Shown: positions 8,818-16,666, counted from the first letter of the stretch. The stretch: 23,673 bases of DNA from CAZSVI01 sp964610205 (GCA_964610205.1 CAZSVI010000055.1:1-23673), one strand, 5' to 3'. The notes: generated by a model from the sequence alone, not told the origin. A program made the numbers and translations.

Positions 8818-9399
8818 ATGAATCCAGATGAATCAACCGCTAAAGAAAAGATATTCCAAGCTGCAATGGAATTAGTGACCGAGGGAAAAACTGAGCAGCA
8901 GATAACGACAAGAGAGATCGCATCAAAAGCAGACGTGAATCTTGCGCTTGTCAATTATTACTACCAGTCAAAAGAGAACCTTCTCAGTGAGGTTGTAGGA
9001 ACAATGATGGGTGAAATTATTGAGCAATCCAATCAAAATAGCCACACAGGTACCGACGCGCAGACAAGGCTACGGAATATGTTGCTCTCAACAGCGGATG
9101 CGGCGTTCAAATACCGTAATATCTGCAAAATAGCCATTTCATTCGAACTGAAATACGGTTGCGGGAATTCCTGCAAATTGGTCACCCCCTTACTAAAGGA
9201 GATATTGACTGAGTGCGATGAATCGGACTTGAATATTATCGCTTTGCAGCTCATGGTTCCATTTCACCATATTGTACTGAAACCAGAGTTTTATAGCAGG
9301 TATCTGGACACAGATTTTTTTGATGATAAAAAGAGGAGGCAAAAGATCAATCAAATGGTCGATTGCATATTATCCGGACGAATCAAGGAGGTAGAGTAA
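8818..9399 (+). CDS. TetR/AcrR family transcriptional regulator
   Basis: A 193-residue protein with the usual TetR layout: an N-terminal helix-turn-helix (about residues 25-50, TTREIASKADVNLALVNYYYQSKENLL) and an all-alpha ligand-binding part without recognisable motifs. AAGGAG (8804-8809) precedes ATG by 8 bases. It is the first gene of a three-gene operon and overlaps the next gene by one base (TAATG), so the products should be made together. The palindrome over its transcription start suggests self-repression. The ligand is unknown. The family's usual length is 190-210 residues, so the protein is intact. Confidence 0.9.
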   Translation: MNPDESTAKEKIFQAAMELVTEGKTEQQITTREIASKADVNLALVNYYYQSKENLLSEVVGTMMGEIIEQSNQNSHTGTDAQTRLRNMLLSTADAAFKYRNICKIAISFELKYGCGNSCKLVTPLLKEILTECDESDLNIIALQLMVPFHHIVLKPEFYSRYLDTDFFDDKKRRQKINQMVDCILSGRIKEVE

Positions 9400-10085
9400 T
9401 GATAAGCGAAAACACTATTTATTCAAAACAGAGTGGTGTCAACCGCGCGATACAGACAATCGTTGCCACGCTCGGCGTTATTTTTGGAATAGGCGGTATG
9501 GGGCATGGCTTTTTTGAAACACTACAAGGTAATACCGTGACGAATGGTTATATAATTGATGCCATTGGAGAGGCAAACAGAATGTGGCTTCATGGAAATG
9601 AACCTGCCTTTACCATAATCCCGAATTTTCTGATAACCGGTATTGCCGCTATGCTGGTGGGGGTTGCCGTCATCATCTGGTCGGCGGGCTTTATGCATAA
9701 AAAGCATGCTTCCCTTATATTTCTGTTGTTGTTTATCCTGTTGCTTTTGGTCGGTGGTGGAATAGCTCAAGTGATTTTCTTTATGATTGGATGCGCAATG
9801 TCCACACGCATCCGCAAGCCGCTCAACTGGTGGAGAAAGGTTTTGCCCTCAGGTATACGCGGGTTTTTGTCAAAGATATGGCGGCCTTTTCTGATTGCCA
9901 GTTCCCTGTTGATACTTTTTACGCTGCAAATCGCAATATTTGGATTTGTACCCCGCATTTCCGATCCGGACAGCATCAGTATGGTAATGGTTTCTACCTT
10001 GGGAGTCGGACTGTTGTTCTTAATCCTTGCGTTCATAGCGGGATGCGCTCATGACATTGACAAGGGAGGGGTAATCAATGGATAA
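9399..10085 (+). CDS. Multi-pass membrane protein of unknown function
   Basis: A 228-residue integral membrane protein that I do not assign to a named family. About five hydrophobic segments are visible: near residues 18-40, 68-95, 103-132, 158-178 and 190-215. A basic loop (MSTRIRKPLNWWRK) lies between the third and fourth. I set the start at ATG 9399, which overlaps the TetR stop and follows AAGGAGG by 7 bases; the open frame runs 36 bases further upstream but has no reason to start there. It overlaps the flavodoxin gene by 8 bases. Tight coupling to a regulator and a flavodoxin suggests a membrane partner for electron transfer, or a transporter affected by it. That is inference. Confidence 0.75.
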   Translation: MISENTIYSKQSGVNRAIQTIVATLGVIFGIGGMGHGFFETLQGNTVTNGYIIDAIGEANRMWLHGNEPAFTIIPNFLITGIAAMLVGVAVIIWSAGFMHKKHASLIFLLLFILLLLVGGGIAQVIFFMIGCAMSTRIRKPLNWWRKVLPSGIRGFLSKIWRPFLIASSLLILFTLQIAIFGFVPRISDPDSISMVMVSTLGVGLLFLILAFIAGCAHDIDKGGVING

Positions 10086-10581
10086 GAAAATATTGGTAGC
10101 TTATGGTTCCAAACGAGGCTCAACTGCTGAGGTAGCTGAAAAAATCGGTAAAACACTCAGACAAAAAGGCGTACAGGTGGATGTGCTGGATGCCGGTATA
10201 GTAAAAGATCTGACTCCTTACAGCAAAATCATCCTCGGCAGTTCGGTTTACATCGGGCTTTGGCATAAGAATGCCGTGTGTTTTTTGAAAAAGTACATAG
10301 AAGTATTGGAGAAATTACCTGTTTGGCTCTTTATATGCGGGCCGACCGGCCCTGGAAGCCCAATCGAACAGATGGACGGTTGGTTTTACCCTAAGTCTCT
10401 CCAGTCGATCATTGAACGGATACATCCCCGTGCCATCACCTGCTTTGGTGGCAAACTGGTGTTGAAAACATTGAACCCTTTCGAAAAGTGGATCATCAAT
10501 AATACAAAAGCACCGGAAGGAGACTTCCGTGATTGGCAGGCAGTTGCATCCTGGGCAGATACGATTATTAAGGAAACCTGA
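10078..10581 (+). CDS. Flavodoxin-domain protein
   Basis: A 167-residue protein of the flavodoxin fold. The N-terminal strand and FMN-phosphate loop are clear (ILVAYGSKRGSTAEVAEKIG), followed by LGSSVYIGLWHKNAVCFLKKY and LFICGPTGPG, which correspond to the loops around the isoalloxazine ring. Members related to protoporphyrinogen oxidase HemG share this pattern, but heme synthesis is not indicated here. The ATG lies inside the end of the membrane protein gene and follows GGGAGGGG. It is the last gene of the operon and is followed by a strong hairpin. No iron-sulfur motif is present, in contrast to the divergent EFR1 protein. Confidence 0.85.
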   Translation: MDKKILVAYGSKRGSTAEVAEKIGKTLRQKGVQVDVLDAGIVKDLTPYSKIILGSSVYIGLWHKNAVCFLKKYIEVLEKLPVWLFICGPTGPGSPIEQMDGWFYPKSLQSIIERIHPRAITCFGGKLVLKTLNPFEKWIINNTKAPEGDFRDWQAVASWADTIIKET

Positions 10582-10606
10582 CATACAAAATACCTGTCTA
10601 TAAATA

Positions 10607-10652
10607 CACACCTCTGCTTTCCAGATTTATTGGAAGATTGATCAGAGGTGTG
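10607..10652 (+). terminator. Hairpin after the flavodoxin operon
   Basis: CACACCTCTG (10607-10616) pairs perfectly with CAGAGGTGTG (10643-10652), and TTCCA/TGGAA inside extend the stem. It starts 25 bases after the stop codon. The following bases (CATTTCTATA) give only a weak T-tract, so termination may be incomplete. Confidence 0.55.
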
Positions 10653-10826
10653 CATTTCTATACGAGATAAAAAACACATATGGTTTTTTAATTTAAGCTT
10701 GCGAATGAATCGAATATTTGAGAAGATGTGAGAAAGCTTCAGGCGGCATTCATCGCGGGCACTTTTATATGCTGAATATGAATCCGCATTAACCTTAATA
10801 ATTCTTAATTTTATTTATGTTGTTAT

Positions 10827-11278
10827 TTAATTTTTCTCCTTTAGAATTGTAAAACCGTCATAGAGCATATCTAAATGTATAGGAAAAAGGGCAAAGTCAT
10901 TGCTTTATTACAACAAAGGAGGTATTCTATGCAAATATCTTCAAAGATTTTATCTAAATAATCAGATATCACCGGCAAAACACGACTTTTAAAAACTTGT
11001 TCACCAAGGCCTGATTCAATATTGGTTATATTTTTGGGTATGAATCGGTACCAGAATTTAAACATATTATCTTTAAGTCTGTATATGCTGTTCCGTTCAG
11101 TTTTTTTCCCTTGAGGCATTTCTTTTTCAACGATTTGCAAATCGATTAGTGTCTTCAAGTAGACTACTCTTGAGTTGATTATATATTGCCCTGATGATAA
11201 TGTCAACAGTGCAATACTATTTCCAAGCATCCTCCGTTCAATGGATGTGAGAGCTACCACAAATACCGATAAATTAGA
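10827..11278 (-). pseudogene. Truncated P-loop ATPase gene (DUF234-type)
   Basis: The open part (11278-10872, minus strand) lacks any P-loop and begins mid-domain. It contains the typical middle of archaeal-type ATPases: YLKTLIDLQIVEKEMP, IYRLKDNMFKFWYRFIPKN, and a C-terminal nuclease-like start (VFEDICIEYL, LPFF). It breaks off after LPFF and runs, out of frame, into a tail reading IHLDMLYDGFTILKEKN then TAA at 10829-10827. The joint is exactly the edge of the 34-bp repeat shared with 1691-1724. Intact relatives are about 450 residues, so both the N-terminus and a block near the C-terminus are lost. The response-regulator promoter now occupies the DNA upstream. Confidence 0.75.
10848..10881. 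repeat. 34-bp exact direct repeat, copy 2
   Basis: Identical to 1691-1724. Its right edge is the point at which the ATPase reading frame is broken. The 289 bases between the flavodoxin stop and this region hold only the hairpin at 10607-10652 and AT-rich DNA. Confidence 0.9.
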
Positions 11279-11335
11279 TTAAAGGGATTAATATTTTTTG
11301 AATTCAATAATAAAAAAAAGTAAAAAGTTAGTGTG

Positions 11336-11355
11336 TTGCAATTGCAAGCAATTGC
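11336..11355. promoter_or_regulatory. GCAATTGC repeats upstream of the two-component operon
   Basis: TTGCAATTGCAA (11336-11347) is a perfect palindrome, and GCAATTGC occurs at 11338-11345 and again at 11348-11355, a 10-base period (one helical turn). A third GAATTGCAA overlaps the -35 box at 11371-11379. This is the pattern expected for tandem response-regulator dimers. Confidence 0.55.
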
Positions 11356-11373
11356 TTCCGTTGTTATAACGAA

Positions 11374-11402
11374 TTGCAAACATCCTTATAAAAAGATATA
11401 AT
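11374..11402 (+). promoter_or_regulatory. Promoter of the two-component operon
   Basis: -35 TTGCAA (11374-11379) and -10 TATAAT (11397-11402) with a 17-base spacer, 28 bases before the GTG start. Confidence 0.7.
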
Positions 11403-11430
11403 AACTCATATATATTATGGGGGACTTAAG

Positions 11431-12129
11431 GTGCAGGATGTAAAAATTCTTATTGTAGAAGATGACCCGGAGATTAACCGGCTTTTAACAGAATATCTGT
11501 TAAGAGAAGGATTCCTGGTAGTGAGTGTTTTTAACGGAATGGATGCTATTAATGAATTGTCCTCCTGTTCTTTCCAACTGGTTGTATTGGATATAATGCT
11601 ACCAAAAGCCGATGGATATGAAGTGCTTCGGAAAATAAGACAATCAGGTGATATACCTGTCTTAATCCTGTCTGCAAGATGCCAGGAGACGGATAAAATT
11701 ATCGGTTTGGGTCTGGGTGCCGATGACTATATGTCAAAACCCTTCAGTATCGGAGAACTGACTGCCAGAGTAAACGCACTGCTTAGAAGGTATTTGAGAT
11801 TTTCTGCCGGCGACGGTGAAAAAGAAGAGAGAATAAGTCATCTTGATATTGAAATGAACACTGCCACATATGAGGTTATTGTGGGCGGCAGGCATGTATC
11901 ACTCACAGCAAAAGAGTTCGAAATACTAAAAACTTTTATGCAAAATCCTAAAAGAGTATTCACAAAAACTCAATTGTTCGGAGCCGTCTGGGGAGAGAAT
12001 TACTTAAATGATGAAAACACTGTTATGGTACACATAAGAAGATTGCGCGAAAAAATTGAGGACTACCCGTCCAAGCCCAAATACATTCAGACAGTGTGGG
12101 GTATAGGGTACAAAATGGTTGAGGGATAA
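11431..12129 (+). CDS. OmpR/PhoB-family response regulator
   Basis: A 232-residue DNA-binding response regulator. The receiver domain has the acidic pair D11-D12, phosphoacceptor D54 (VVLDIMLPKADG), S81 and K103 (SKPFS). A winged-helix output domain follows from about residue 130 (LTAKEFEILKTF, ENTVMVHIRRLREKIE, TVWGIGYKM). The GTG start follows GGGGGA by 6 bases. Its stop is separated by one base from the kinase start, so the pair is translated together. The repeat array at 11336-11379 is a likely binding site. The downstream exporter is the probable target. Confidence 0.95.
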   Translation: MQDVKILIVEDDPEINRLLTEYLLREGFLVVSVFNGMDAINELSSCSFQLVVLDIMLPKADGYEVLRKIRQSGDIPVLILSARCQETDKIIGLGLGADDYMSKPFSIGELTARVNALLRRYLRFSAGDGEKEERISHLDIEMNTATYEVIVGGRHVSLTAKEFEILKTFMQNPKRVFTKTQLFGAVWGENYLNDENTVMVHIRRLREKIEDYPSKPKYIQTVWGIGYKMVEG

Positions 12130-12130
12130 C

Positions 12131-13060
12131 ATGGATACACTGATCAAGGTATTATTATCAATTTCCATAGCCTTGAATTTATTTTTTCTTTATAAGACAT
12201 TCATCAATAGAAAAGGAATCAGATATATAACCGCTGTTTTAACCGAAATTCATAAATACGGGTTTGGCAGAAGAGTTCATATCGGTATGCAATATAAAAA
12301 TTTGGGGGAAATATCAGCAGAGATTAATATGCTTTTGGACAGGTTTCAGGCTGCAATGGAGGAAAAGCAAACGCTGGAATTATCACACAGGCAATTGATA
12401 TCCAATATATCACATGATATCCGTACGCCCTTAACATCACTGCTCGGATTTGTTGAAGTACTCCAGGGAAATCAGGATATAAGCTTGCAGGAGCAAAAAG
12501 AATATCTGGATATTATTCATTCCAAAGGGCAGTCCCTGTATAAACTGATTCAGGAGTTTTTTGAGCTTTCAAAGCTCGAATCGGAGGATGCGGAAATCAA
12601 GCTGGAAAAACTTGATTTAATTGATATCGTCAAGGAGGTTATTGCATCGTTTTATCAGGATTTTGTCATAAACGGAGTTACTCCTGAAATTCAACTGCCG
12701 GAAGATAAAATATATGTCAGGGGAAACAGGGCAGGAATTGAAAGAATTCTTCAAAACCTTCTGTCCAATGCCTTGAAATATGGAAGCAGCGGCGGAGTAA
12801 TCGGTATATTGATCAGAGAAGACGCAGACAGGAAATGGGTTGACATATGGGATAATGGTCAGGGTATACCGGAAAAGGATATTCCTTTTATATTCAACCG
12901 TCTGTACACGGCGGAGCCGTCCAGAAATGAAAAAATGCGTGGGAGCGGATTGGGACTGGCTATTTCGAAACAACTGGCTGAAAAACAAAGCGGCGGTATC
13001 ACTATATCAAGCACACCCGGTGAAAGAACCACCTTTTCCTTCTACCTGTATGGAGACTGA
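12131..13060 (+). CDS. Sensor histidine kinase without an extracellular sensor domain
   Basis: A 309-residue membrane kinase. One hydrophobic segment (about residues 4-24, LIKVLLSISIALNLFFLY) lies at the very N-terminus and leads almost directly into a HAMP-like linker. H95 is the phosphorylated histidine (SNISHDIRTPLTS). The ATPase domain shows the N box (LQNLLSNALKYG), G1 (DNGQGIPE), an F box (FNRLYTAEPSR) and G2 (GSGLGLAISK). ATG 12131 follows GAGGG by 5 bases; the open frame starts earlier at TTG 12119, which is inside the regulator gene and unlikely. Lacking an outside domain, it probably senses within the membrane or through the ABC transporter, as in antimicrobial-peptide systems. Confidence 0.92.
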   Translation: MDTLIKVLLSISIALNLFFLYKTFINRKGIRYITAVLTEIHKYGFGRRVHIGMQYKNLGEISAEINMLLDRFQAAMEEKQTLELSHRQLISNISHDIRTPLTSLLGFVEVLQGNQDISLQEQKEYLDIIHSKGQSLYKLIQEFFELSKLESEDAEIKLEKLDLIDIVKEVIASFYQDFVINGVTPEIQLPEDKIYVRGNRAGIERILQNLLSNALKYGSSGGVIGILIREDADRKWVDIWDNGQGIPEKDIPFIFNRLYTAEPSRNEKMRGSGLGLAISKQLAEKQSGGITISSTPGERTTFSFYLYGD

Positions 13061-13105
13061 TTTGACTCTATGTAAAAACTAAATTTAATAGTGTATGAGC
13101 AATAA

Positions 13106-13274
13106 TCTCAAGTCGAAGTTGCAGAATTTTTCAGGTTGAAGCAACACGATGTTACTGAAAGGGAAGTGGAAACACGGATGTCGACTCTGACCGTGCCTGA
13201 AAATACAAAACGAGACGTTTGAGATTGCAGCGAAAAAACGTATAATAAAGTTTTTGCAGCAGAGTAAAATTTAA
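13106..13274 (+). pseudogene. Unidentified frameshifted coding remnant
   Basis: The 306-base gap between the kinase and the first permease contains a stretch that reads like real protein in two overlapping frames: 38 codons (VEVAEFFRLKQHDVTEREVE onward) to TGA at 13220-13222, continuing one frame over as TFEIAAKKRIIKFLQQSKI to TAA at 13272-13274. A single frameshift near 13212-13220 would join them. No start codon or ribosome binding site is evident. I do not recognise the family. The rest of the gap is AT-rich with no clear promoter. Confidence 0.35.
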
Positions 13275-13366
13275 TTTAAGAAATTTGTAAGGAATTTTTC
13301 AACATGGTTTAAGATAAAGGGTGTATCATGGATATTGTATTATATATGTAAGGTATGGAGGTCAAA

Positions 13367-14128
13367 ATGCTTAATACAATATCAGTGGAATTTCTAAAAT
13401 TACGCAGGTCTAGGGCACTCTTGCTGTCGATTATTGCAAATTTTATACCTGCATTGATAAGGTGGCTGCAGTATACATTTGGAAGCGTCAGCGGTGAAGT
13501 AAGGTGGGAGAGATTCTTATCATCAGGCCAGGAGATTATGGTTTTATGTATGCTGATATCAGTTATTTTGGTTTCATGTTTCGTATTCAGCATGGAATAT
13601 CAGTATAACACAGCTTCGTACATTTTCACTTCAGGCAGCCCAAGAGTAAGTATATTTCTTTCAAAACTGGTATCGTTACTGGTCATAATCGCTATACTAT
13701 TTATAGTTTCTTTCATTTCCCAATTATTCTTCGGGATTTTGACCATAAAAGCAGGAATACCCGGGCCGGTATTTCTTAAGTTGCTGGAAGTAACCGCATG
13801 GTATATATTTTCTTACTTTCTGCTTTCGGCTGTTATTGCAATGGTTGTAGTGCTCACGAAAAAAATTGTTATTTCATCGGTTATTGTTTTTGGCTATTTT
13901 ATGCTGGTATTTCCCTTTCATCTGAAAAACAACCCATATATATGTCCATTTATGACCCCAGTAGTGGTCGCGGCGAAGATGTACGGCTCAACAGATTATT
14001 ATTTTTCCGGCTATTACATAGATTCTCCGGTCAATATAGCCGGCATGGTGGTATTTATTGTCGTGTTGGCAATTATATCCCTGACTATAGGCATTACATG
14101 TTATAAAAAACTTGATGCGGTCAAGTAA
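13367..14128 (+). CDS. ABC-2 type permease subunit (first)
   Basis: A 253-residue membrane protein with about six hydrophobic segments and the N-terminal pattern EFLKLRRSRALLLSIIANFIPAL, typical of permeases of the BcrB/lantibiotic-immunity (EpiG/MutE-like) type. I set the start at ATG 13367 because GGAGG (13357-13361) lies 5 bases upstream; the ATG at 13355 overlaps that site. It is followed 20 bases later by a second permease gene and then by the ATPase. Together they form an exporter with two different membrane subunits. Position after a membrane-sensing kinase supports a role in envelope stress or peptide antibiotic protection. Confidence 0.85.
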   Translation: MLNTISVEFLKLRRSRALLLSIIANFIPALIRWLQYTFGSVSGEVRWERFLSSGQEIMVLCMLISVILVSCFVFSMEYQYNTASYIFTSGSPRVSIFLSKLVSLLVIIAILFIVSFISQLFFGILTIKAGIPGPVFLKLLEVTAWYIFSYFLLSAVIAMVVVLTKKIVISSVIVFGYFMLVFPFHLKNNPYICPFMTPVVVAAKMYGSTDYYFSGYYIDSPVNIAGMVVFIVVLAIISLTIGITCYKKLDAVK

Positions 14129-14148
14129 TATCAGATTGGAGAGTAGTG

Positions 14149-14874
14149 ATGTTCTTACAGCTTGTATGCACAGAGACAGTCAAATATAAACGGACAATGA
14201 TTCCATGGCTTGTTGTATGCGGGGGGTTCTTTGTGTCATTTGTTGCGTTTATGATGGTTGTCAGTGATTCCCAGATTAATTGGGAAGTTTTGATTGCTAG
14301 AGAACTGAGCCTGGCCAATAATCTGGCACTGCTTTTTACGGCGGTGTTTTCAGGATATGTTTTTACAAATGAGTTTCATAATCATCTATCCGGCACAATT
14401 TTTACCTACCCCGTATCAAGGCTAAAATTGTATTTAGCCAAAAATCTTGTCGTTTTACTCATGGTAGTATGTTATTATCTGGCATTCCTTGTGTTAACCA
14501 TATTTCTTGGCGTCATAAAAATGGACGGGCTTCCTTCAACCGGAATTCTTTTAAAGTTTATAAAATTTATTTTTATACTGTCGGGCGCCAACTTTGTGCT
14601 TGTACCCGTTACAGCGTTTATAAGCAATATTGTTAAAAGCCCGGGGACATATGTACTTACCGGTATGAGTTATTTTCTAGTATATGTAAGTTTTTTCGGC
14701 TCTGATTACAGTCTTTATGTACCTCCGTGCATACCCGACAGTCTCACATTCAATTACTTTGTTTCGGAGTATATGAGTAAAACGGATATAAATGGAATGA
14801 TTATAGTTTCATCAATGACTTTCTTATTCTCATTTATTATCGACGCTTTTTGCTATTCCAGGCGTGATGTGTAA
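14149..14874 (+). CDS. ABC-2 type permease subunit (second)
   Basis: A 241-residue membrane protein with about six hydrophobic segments. It begins CTETVKYKRTMIPWLVV, the same topology as the permease upstream: a short cytosolic helix, then membrane segments, and a central YVFTNEFHNHLSGTIFTYPVSR loop that resembles the coupling region of lantibiotic-immunity permeases. ATG 14149 follows GGAGAG by 5 bases; GTG at 14146 is too close to that site. It is distant in sequence from the first permease, so the exporter is probably heterodimeric in its membrane part. Confidence 0.85.
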   Translation: MFLQLVCTETVKYKRTMIPWLVVCGGFFVSFVAFMMVVSDSQINWEVLIARELSLANNLALLFTAVFSGYVFTNEFHNHLSGTIFTYPVSRLKLYLAKNLVVLLMVVCYYLAFLVLTIFLGVIKMDGLPSTGILLKFIKFIFILSGANFVLVPVTAFISNIVKSPGTYVLTGMSYFLVYVSFFGSDYSLYVPPCIPDSLTFNYFVSEYMSKTDINGMIIVSSMTFLFSFIIDAFCYSRRDV

Positions 14875-14901
14875 TAAAAATTATACAGGAGGATTTACAA
14901 G

Positions 14902-15825
14902 ATGGATTATACTTTAAAAACTACGAACCTTTCAAAGTATTATGGAAGTAAAAAAGCCGTAGACGGCTTGAATATCAATGTCAGAAAAGGTGATATATAC
15001 GGGTTCCTGGGGCAGAACGGAGCGGGAAAGACAACCACCATACGGATGATTATGGGGCTGATAAAACCTACGCATGGAGAGGTGTCACTTTTTGGGCAAA
15101 GAGTTTTACCCGGTCAGCATTCTCACTACGGAAGAATAGGTTCAATTATTGAAACAGCCGGATTTTATCCGAATCTGACTGCCGTGGAGAATCTTGAAAT
15201 ACACAGGCGGCTCATGGGAGTGACAAACAAGGATTACCTTGAAGAGGCTCTTGAGCTGACAGGAATGACGGATGTGAGAAATAAAAAGGTAAAAGGGTTT
15301 TCTCTTGGAATGAAGCAAAGACTTGGAATATCAAGGGCACTGCTTCACAAGCCTGAACTTCTGGTACTTGACGAGCCGACGAACGGACTTGACCCGGTAG
15401 GTATAAAAGAGGTCCGAAAACTAATTCTTGACCTGTCAATGAAAAGAAAGATTACTGTTTTTATATCATCTCACATCCTAAGCGAAATACAGCAGATAGC
15501 TTCCGTAATCGGGATAATACACGACGGACAGCTGTTGGAGGAGATTGGATTTGATGAATTGAAGAAAAAGAACAGGAGCTATATCGAGCTTAAAACCAGT
15601 GATGACAAAAAGGCTTCTTTCCTGCTGGAAGACTCTCTTGGTATAACAGATTATACAATAGTCGAACAGGGCTTGGTCAGGATATATGAAAGACTGAACG
15701 AATCTGCGGCAATAAACCGGGTATTGTCGGAAAACGGACTTGAGATAAATGGAATCAGTGTAATGAACGATACACTGGAGGATTATTTCCTTCAGCTTAC
15801 AGGCGGTGCTTTTAACGTATCGTGA
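14902..15825 (+). CDS. BcrA-like ABC transporter ATPase
   Basis: A 307-residue ATPase that drives the two permeases. Walker A is GQNGAGKTT (residues 37-45), the signature is the variant FSLGMKQRLG (about 133-142), Walker B is LLVLDEP (153-159) with the NGLDP D-loop, and the H-loop is H191. The SLGMKQ signature and C-terminal regulatory extension are typical of the BcrA/SpaF/NukF drug- and lantibiotic-protection group. AGGAGG lies 9 bases before ATG. It is the last gene of the five-gene block. No precursor peptide or modification enzyme is in the window, so self-immunity to a local product is not supported; defence or envelope stress is more likely. Confidence 0.93.
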   Translation: MDYTLKTTNLSKYYGSKKAVDGLNINVRKGDIYGFLGQNGAGKTTTIRMIMGLIKPTHGEVSLFGQRVLPGQHSHYGRIGSIIETAGFYPNLTAVENLEIHRRLMGVTNKDYLEEALELTGMTDVRNKKVKGFSLGMKQRLGISRALLHKPELLVLDEPTNGLDPVGIKEVRKLILDLSMKRKITVFISSHILSEIQQIASVIGIIHDGQLLEEIGFDELKKKNRSYIELKTSDDKKASFLLEDSLGITDYTIVEQGLVRIYERLNESAAINRVLSENGLEINGISVMNDTLEDYFLQLTGGAFNVS

Positions 15826-15882
15826 CTGTCTGTTTCTCCTCTGCCTGAAAGATTTATTACAATAAAACTCTGCCAAAGAATC

Positions 15883-15905
15883 GAAAAGGGCAACCGTACC
15901 TTTTC
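15883..15905. terminator. Short hairpin between convergent genes
   Basis: GAAAAGG (15883-15889) pairs with CCTTTTC (15899-15905) around a 9-base loop, between the exporter ATPase and the convergent Phd-Uma2 gene. A-rich and T-rich arms could serve both strands, but no T-run follows. Weak evidence. Confidence 0.3.
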
Positions 15906-15946
15906 AGGATTGAATCCATTGTCAGAAGAAACAGAGCTTTTAAAGC

Positions 15947-16666
15947 TTAAAATACATCGTCTACGCTGACAGTCATACCTTTAAAAATTACTGATTGGGC
16001 ATTCTCATTTATTTTATATGTCAAAGTATCCGAAATTTCTTTCTCAATAAAAGTAAATATATCGATTCTTTTCGCTTCGGGATTAGCTATCCAATACTCA
16101 CTTACTCCGCCTTTCATATAAAGTTCCAATTTGGCTGTCAGATCCTTGGTTTTGGTTGAAGGGGACATAATTTCAACAACCAATGAAGGTATACCATGGT
16201 ACTTCCCTTTATCATCAATTTTATCATGATCGCAAATGACCAGGATGTCAGGTTGGACAACGCTTTTTTCTTCTCCAATATGGAAGGTCACATCATATGG
16301 TGAATAATACGGCCGGCATTTTTTTCTTTGAAACCAGATGGAAAAAGATGTATATATCCTTGAGGATGTGCTCTGGTGAAGGTGTGTAGGCGAAGCCTGC
16401 AGATAAACAACCCCGTTGATATACTCATACTGATTTCTACTGCCTTCCACAAGGCGCATAAACTCCTGATAGCTAATCTTAAAGGGTTTGTCATTGGAAT
16501 ATGCGGCAGAACCTTCGCAAACCAAAAACCTGTTTTTCCTATCCGTCTCATAATTTGAAAGACTGGCAACTTCTCTACCATTACGGGTAATGATAACGTC
16601 CTCATTGGCACATATTTTTAAATACTTCCCAAAATTATTCTGAATTTCTGTTGTCGTTGCTTTCAT
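15947..16666 (-). CDS. Phd/YefM antitoxin-like domain fused to a Uma2-family nuclease
   Basis: A 239-residue two-domain protein. Residues 1 to about 42 (MKATTTEIQNNFGKYLKICA, then VIITRNGREVASL) are a typical Phd/YefM DNA-binding domain, usually the antitoxin that represses its own operon. Residues about 63-239 are a Uma2 (DUF820) domain of the PD-(D/E)XK nuclease superfamily: YEYINGVVYLQASPTHLHQ, the VQPDILVI strand with D140, LVVEIMSPST with E165, then D175, K179 and the GVSEYWI motif. The conserved acidic residues appear intact. No separate toxin gene lies next to it. The minus-strand promoter upstream is covered by a palindrome and flanked by repeats, fitting self-repression by the Phd part. 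Uma2 proteins are abundant and poorly understood. Nuclease activity is inferred. Confidence 0.88.
   Translation of the reverse strand: MKATTTEIQNNFGKYLKICANEDVIITRNGREVASLSNYETDRKNRFLVCEGSAAYSNDKPFKISYQEFMRLVEGSRNQYEYINGVVYLQASPTHLHQSTSSRIYTSFSIWFQRKKCRPYYSPYDVTFHIGEEKSVVQPDILVICDHDKIDDKGKYHGIPSLVVEIMSPSTKTKDLTAKLELYMKGGVSEYWIANPEAKRIDIFTFIEKEISDTLTYKINENAQSVIFKGMTVSVDDVF

Noticed and set aside
10722..10775. Short protein-like frame (EDVRKLQAAFIAGTFIC) between the flavodoxin operon and the ATPase remnant
   Set aside because: Only 17 codons between stops, no start codon; too short to support a remnant call.
1691..10881. The 34-bp direct repeats as attachment sites of an integrated element
   Set aside because: There is no integrase, recombinase or transposase between them, and the repeat encodes a recognisable ATPase C-terminus on the minus strand in copy 1. 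Shared coding sequence explains it better, although insertion is not excluded.
13065..13080. GACTCTATGTAAAAACT as an IS256-like transposon end
   Set aside because: It resembles such ends only loosely, and no partner end or transposase remnant was found nearby.
16288..16611. Second minus-strand open frame inside the Phd-Uma2 gene
   Set aside because: It is a shadow in another frame of a gene with strong domain motifs and has no start signal of its own.
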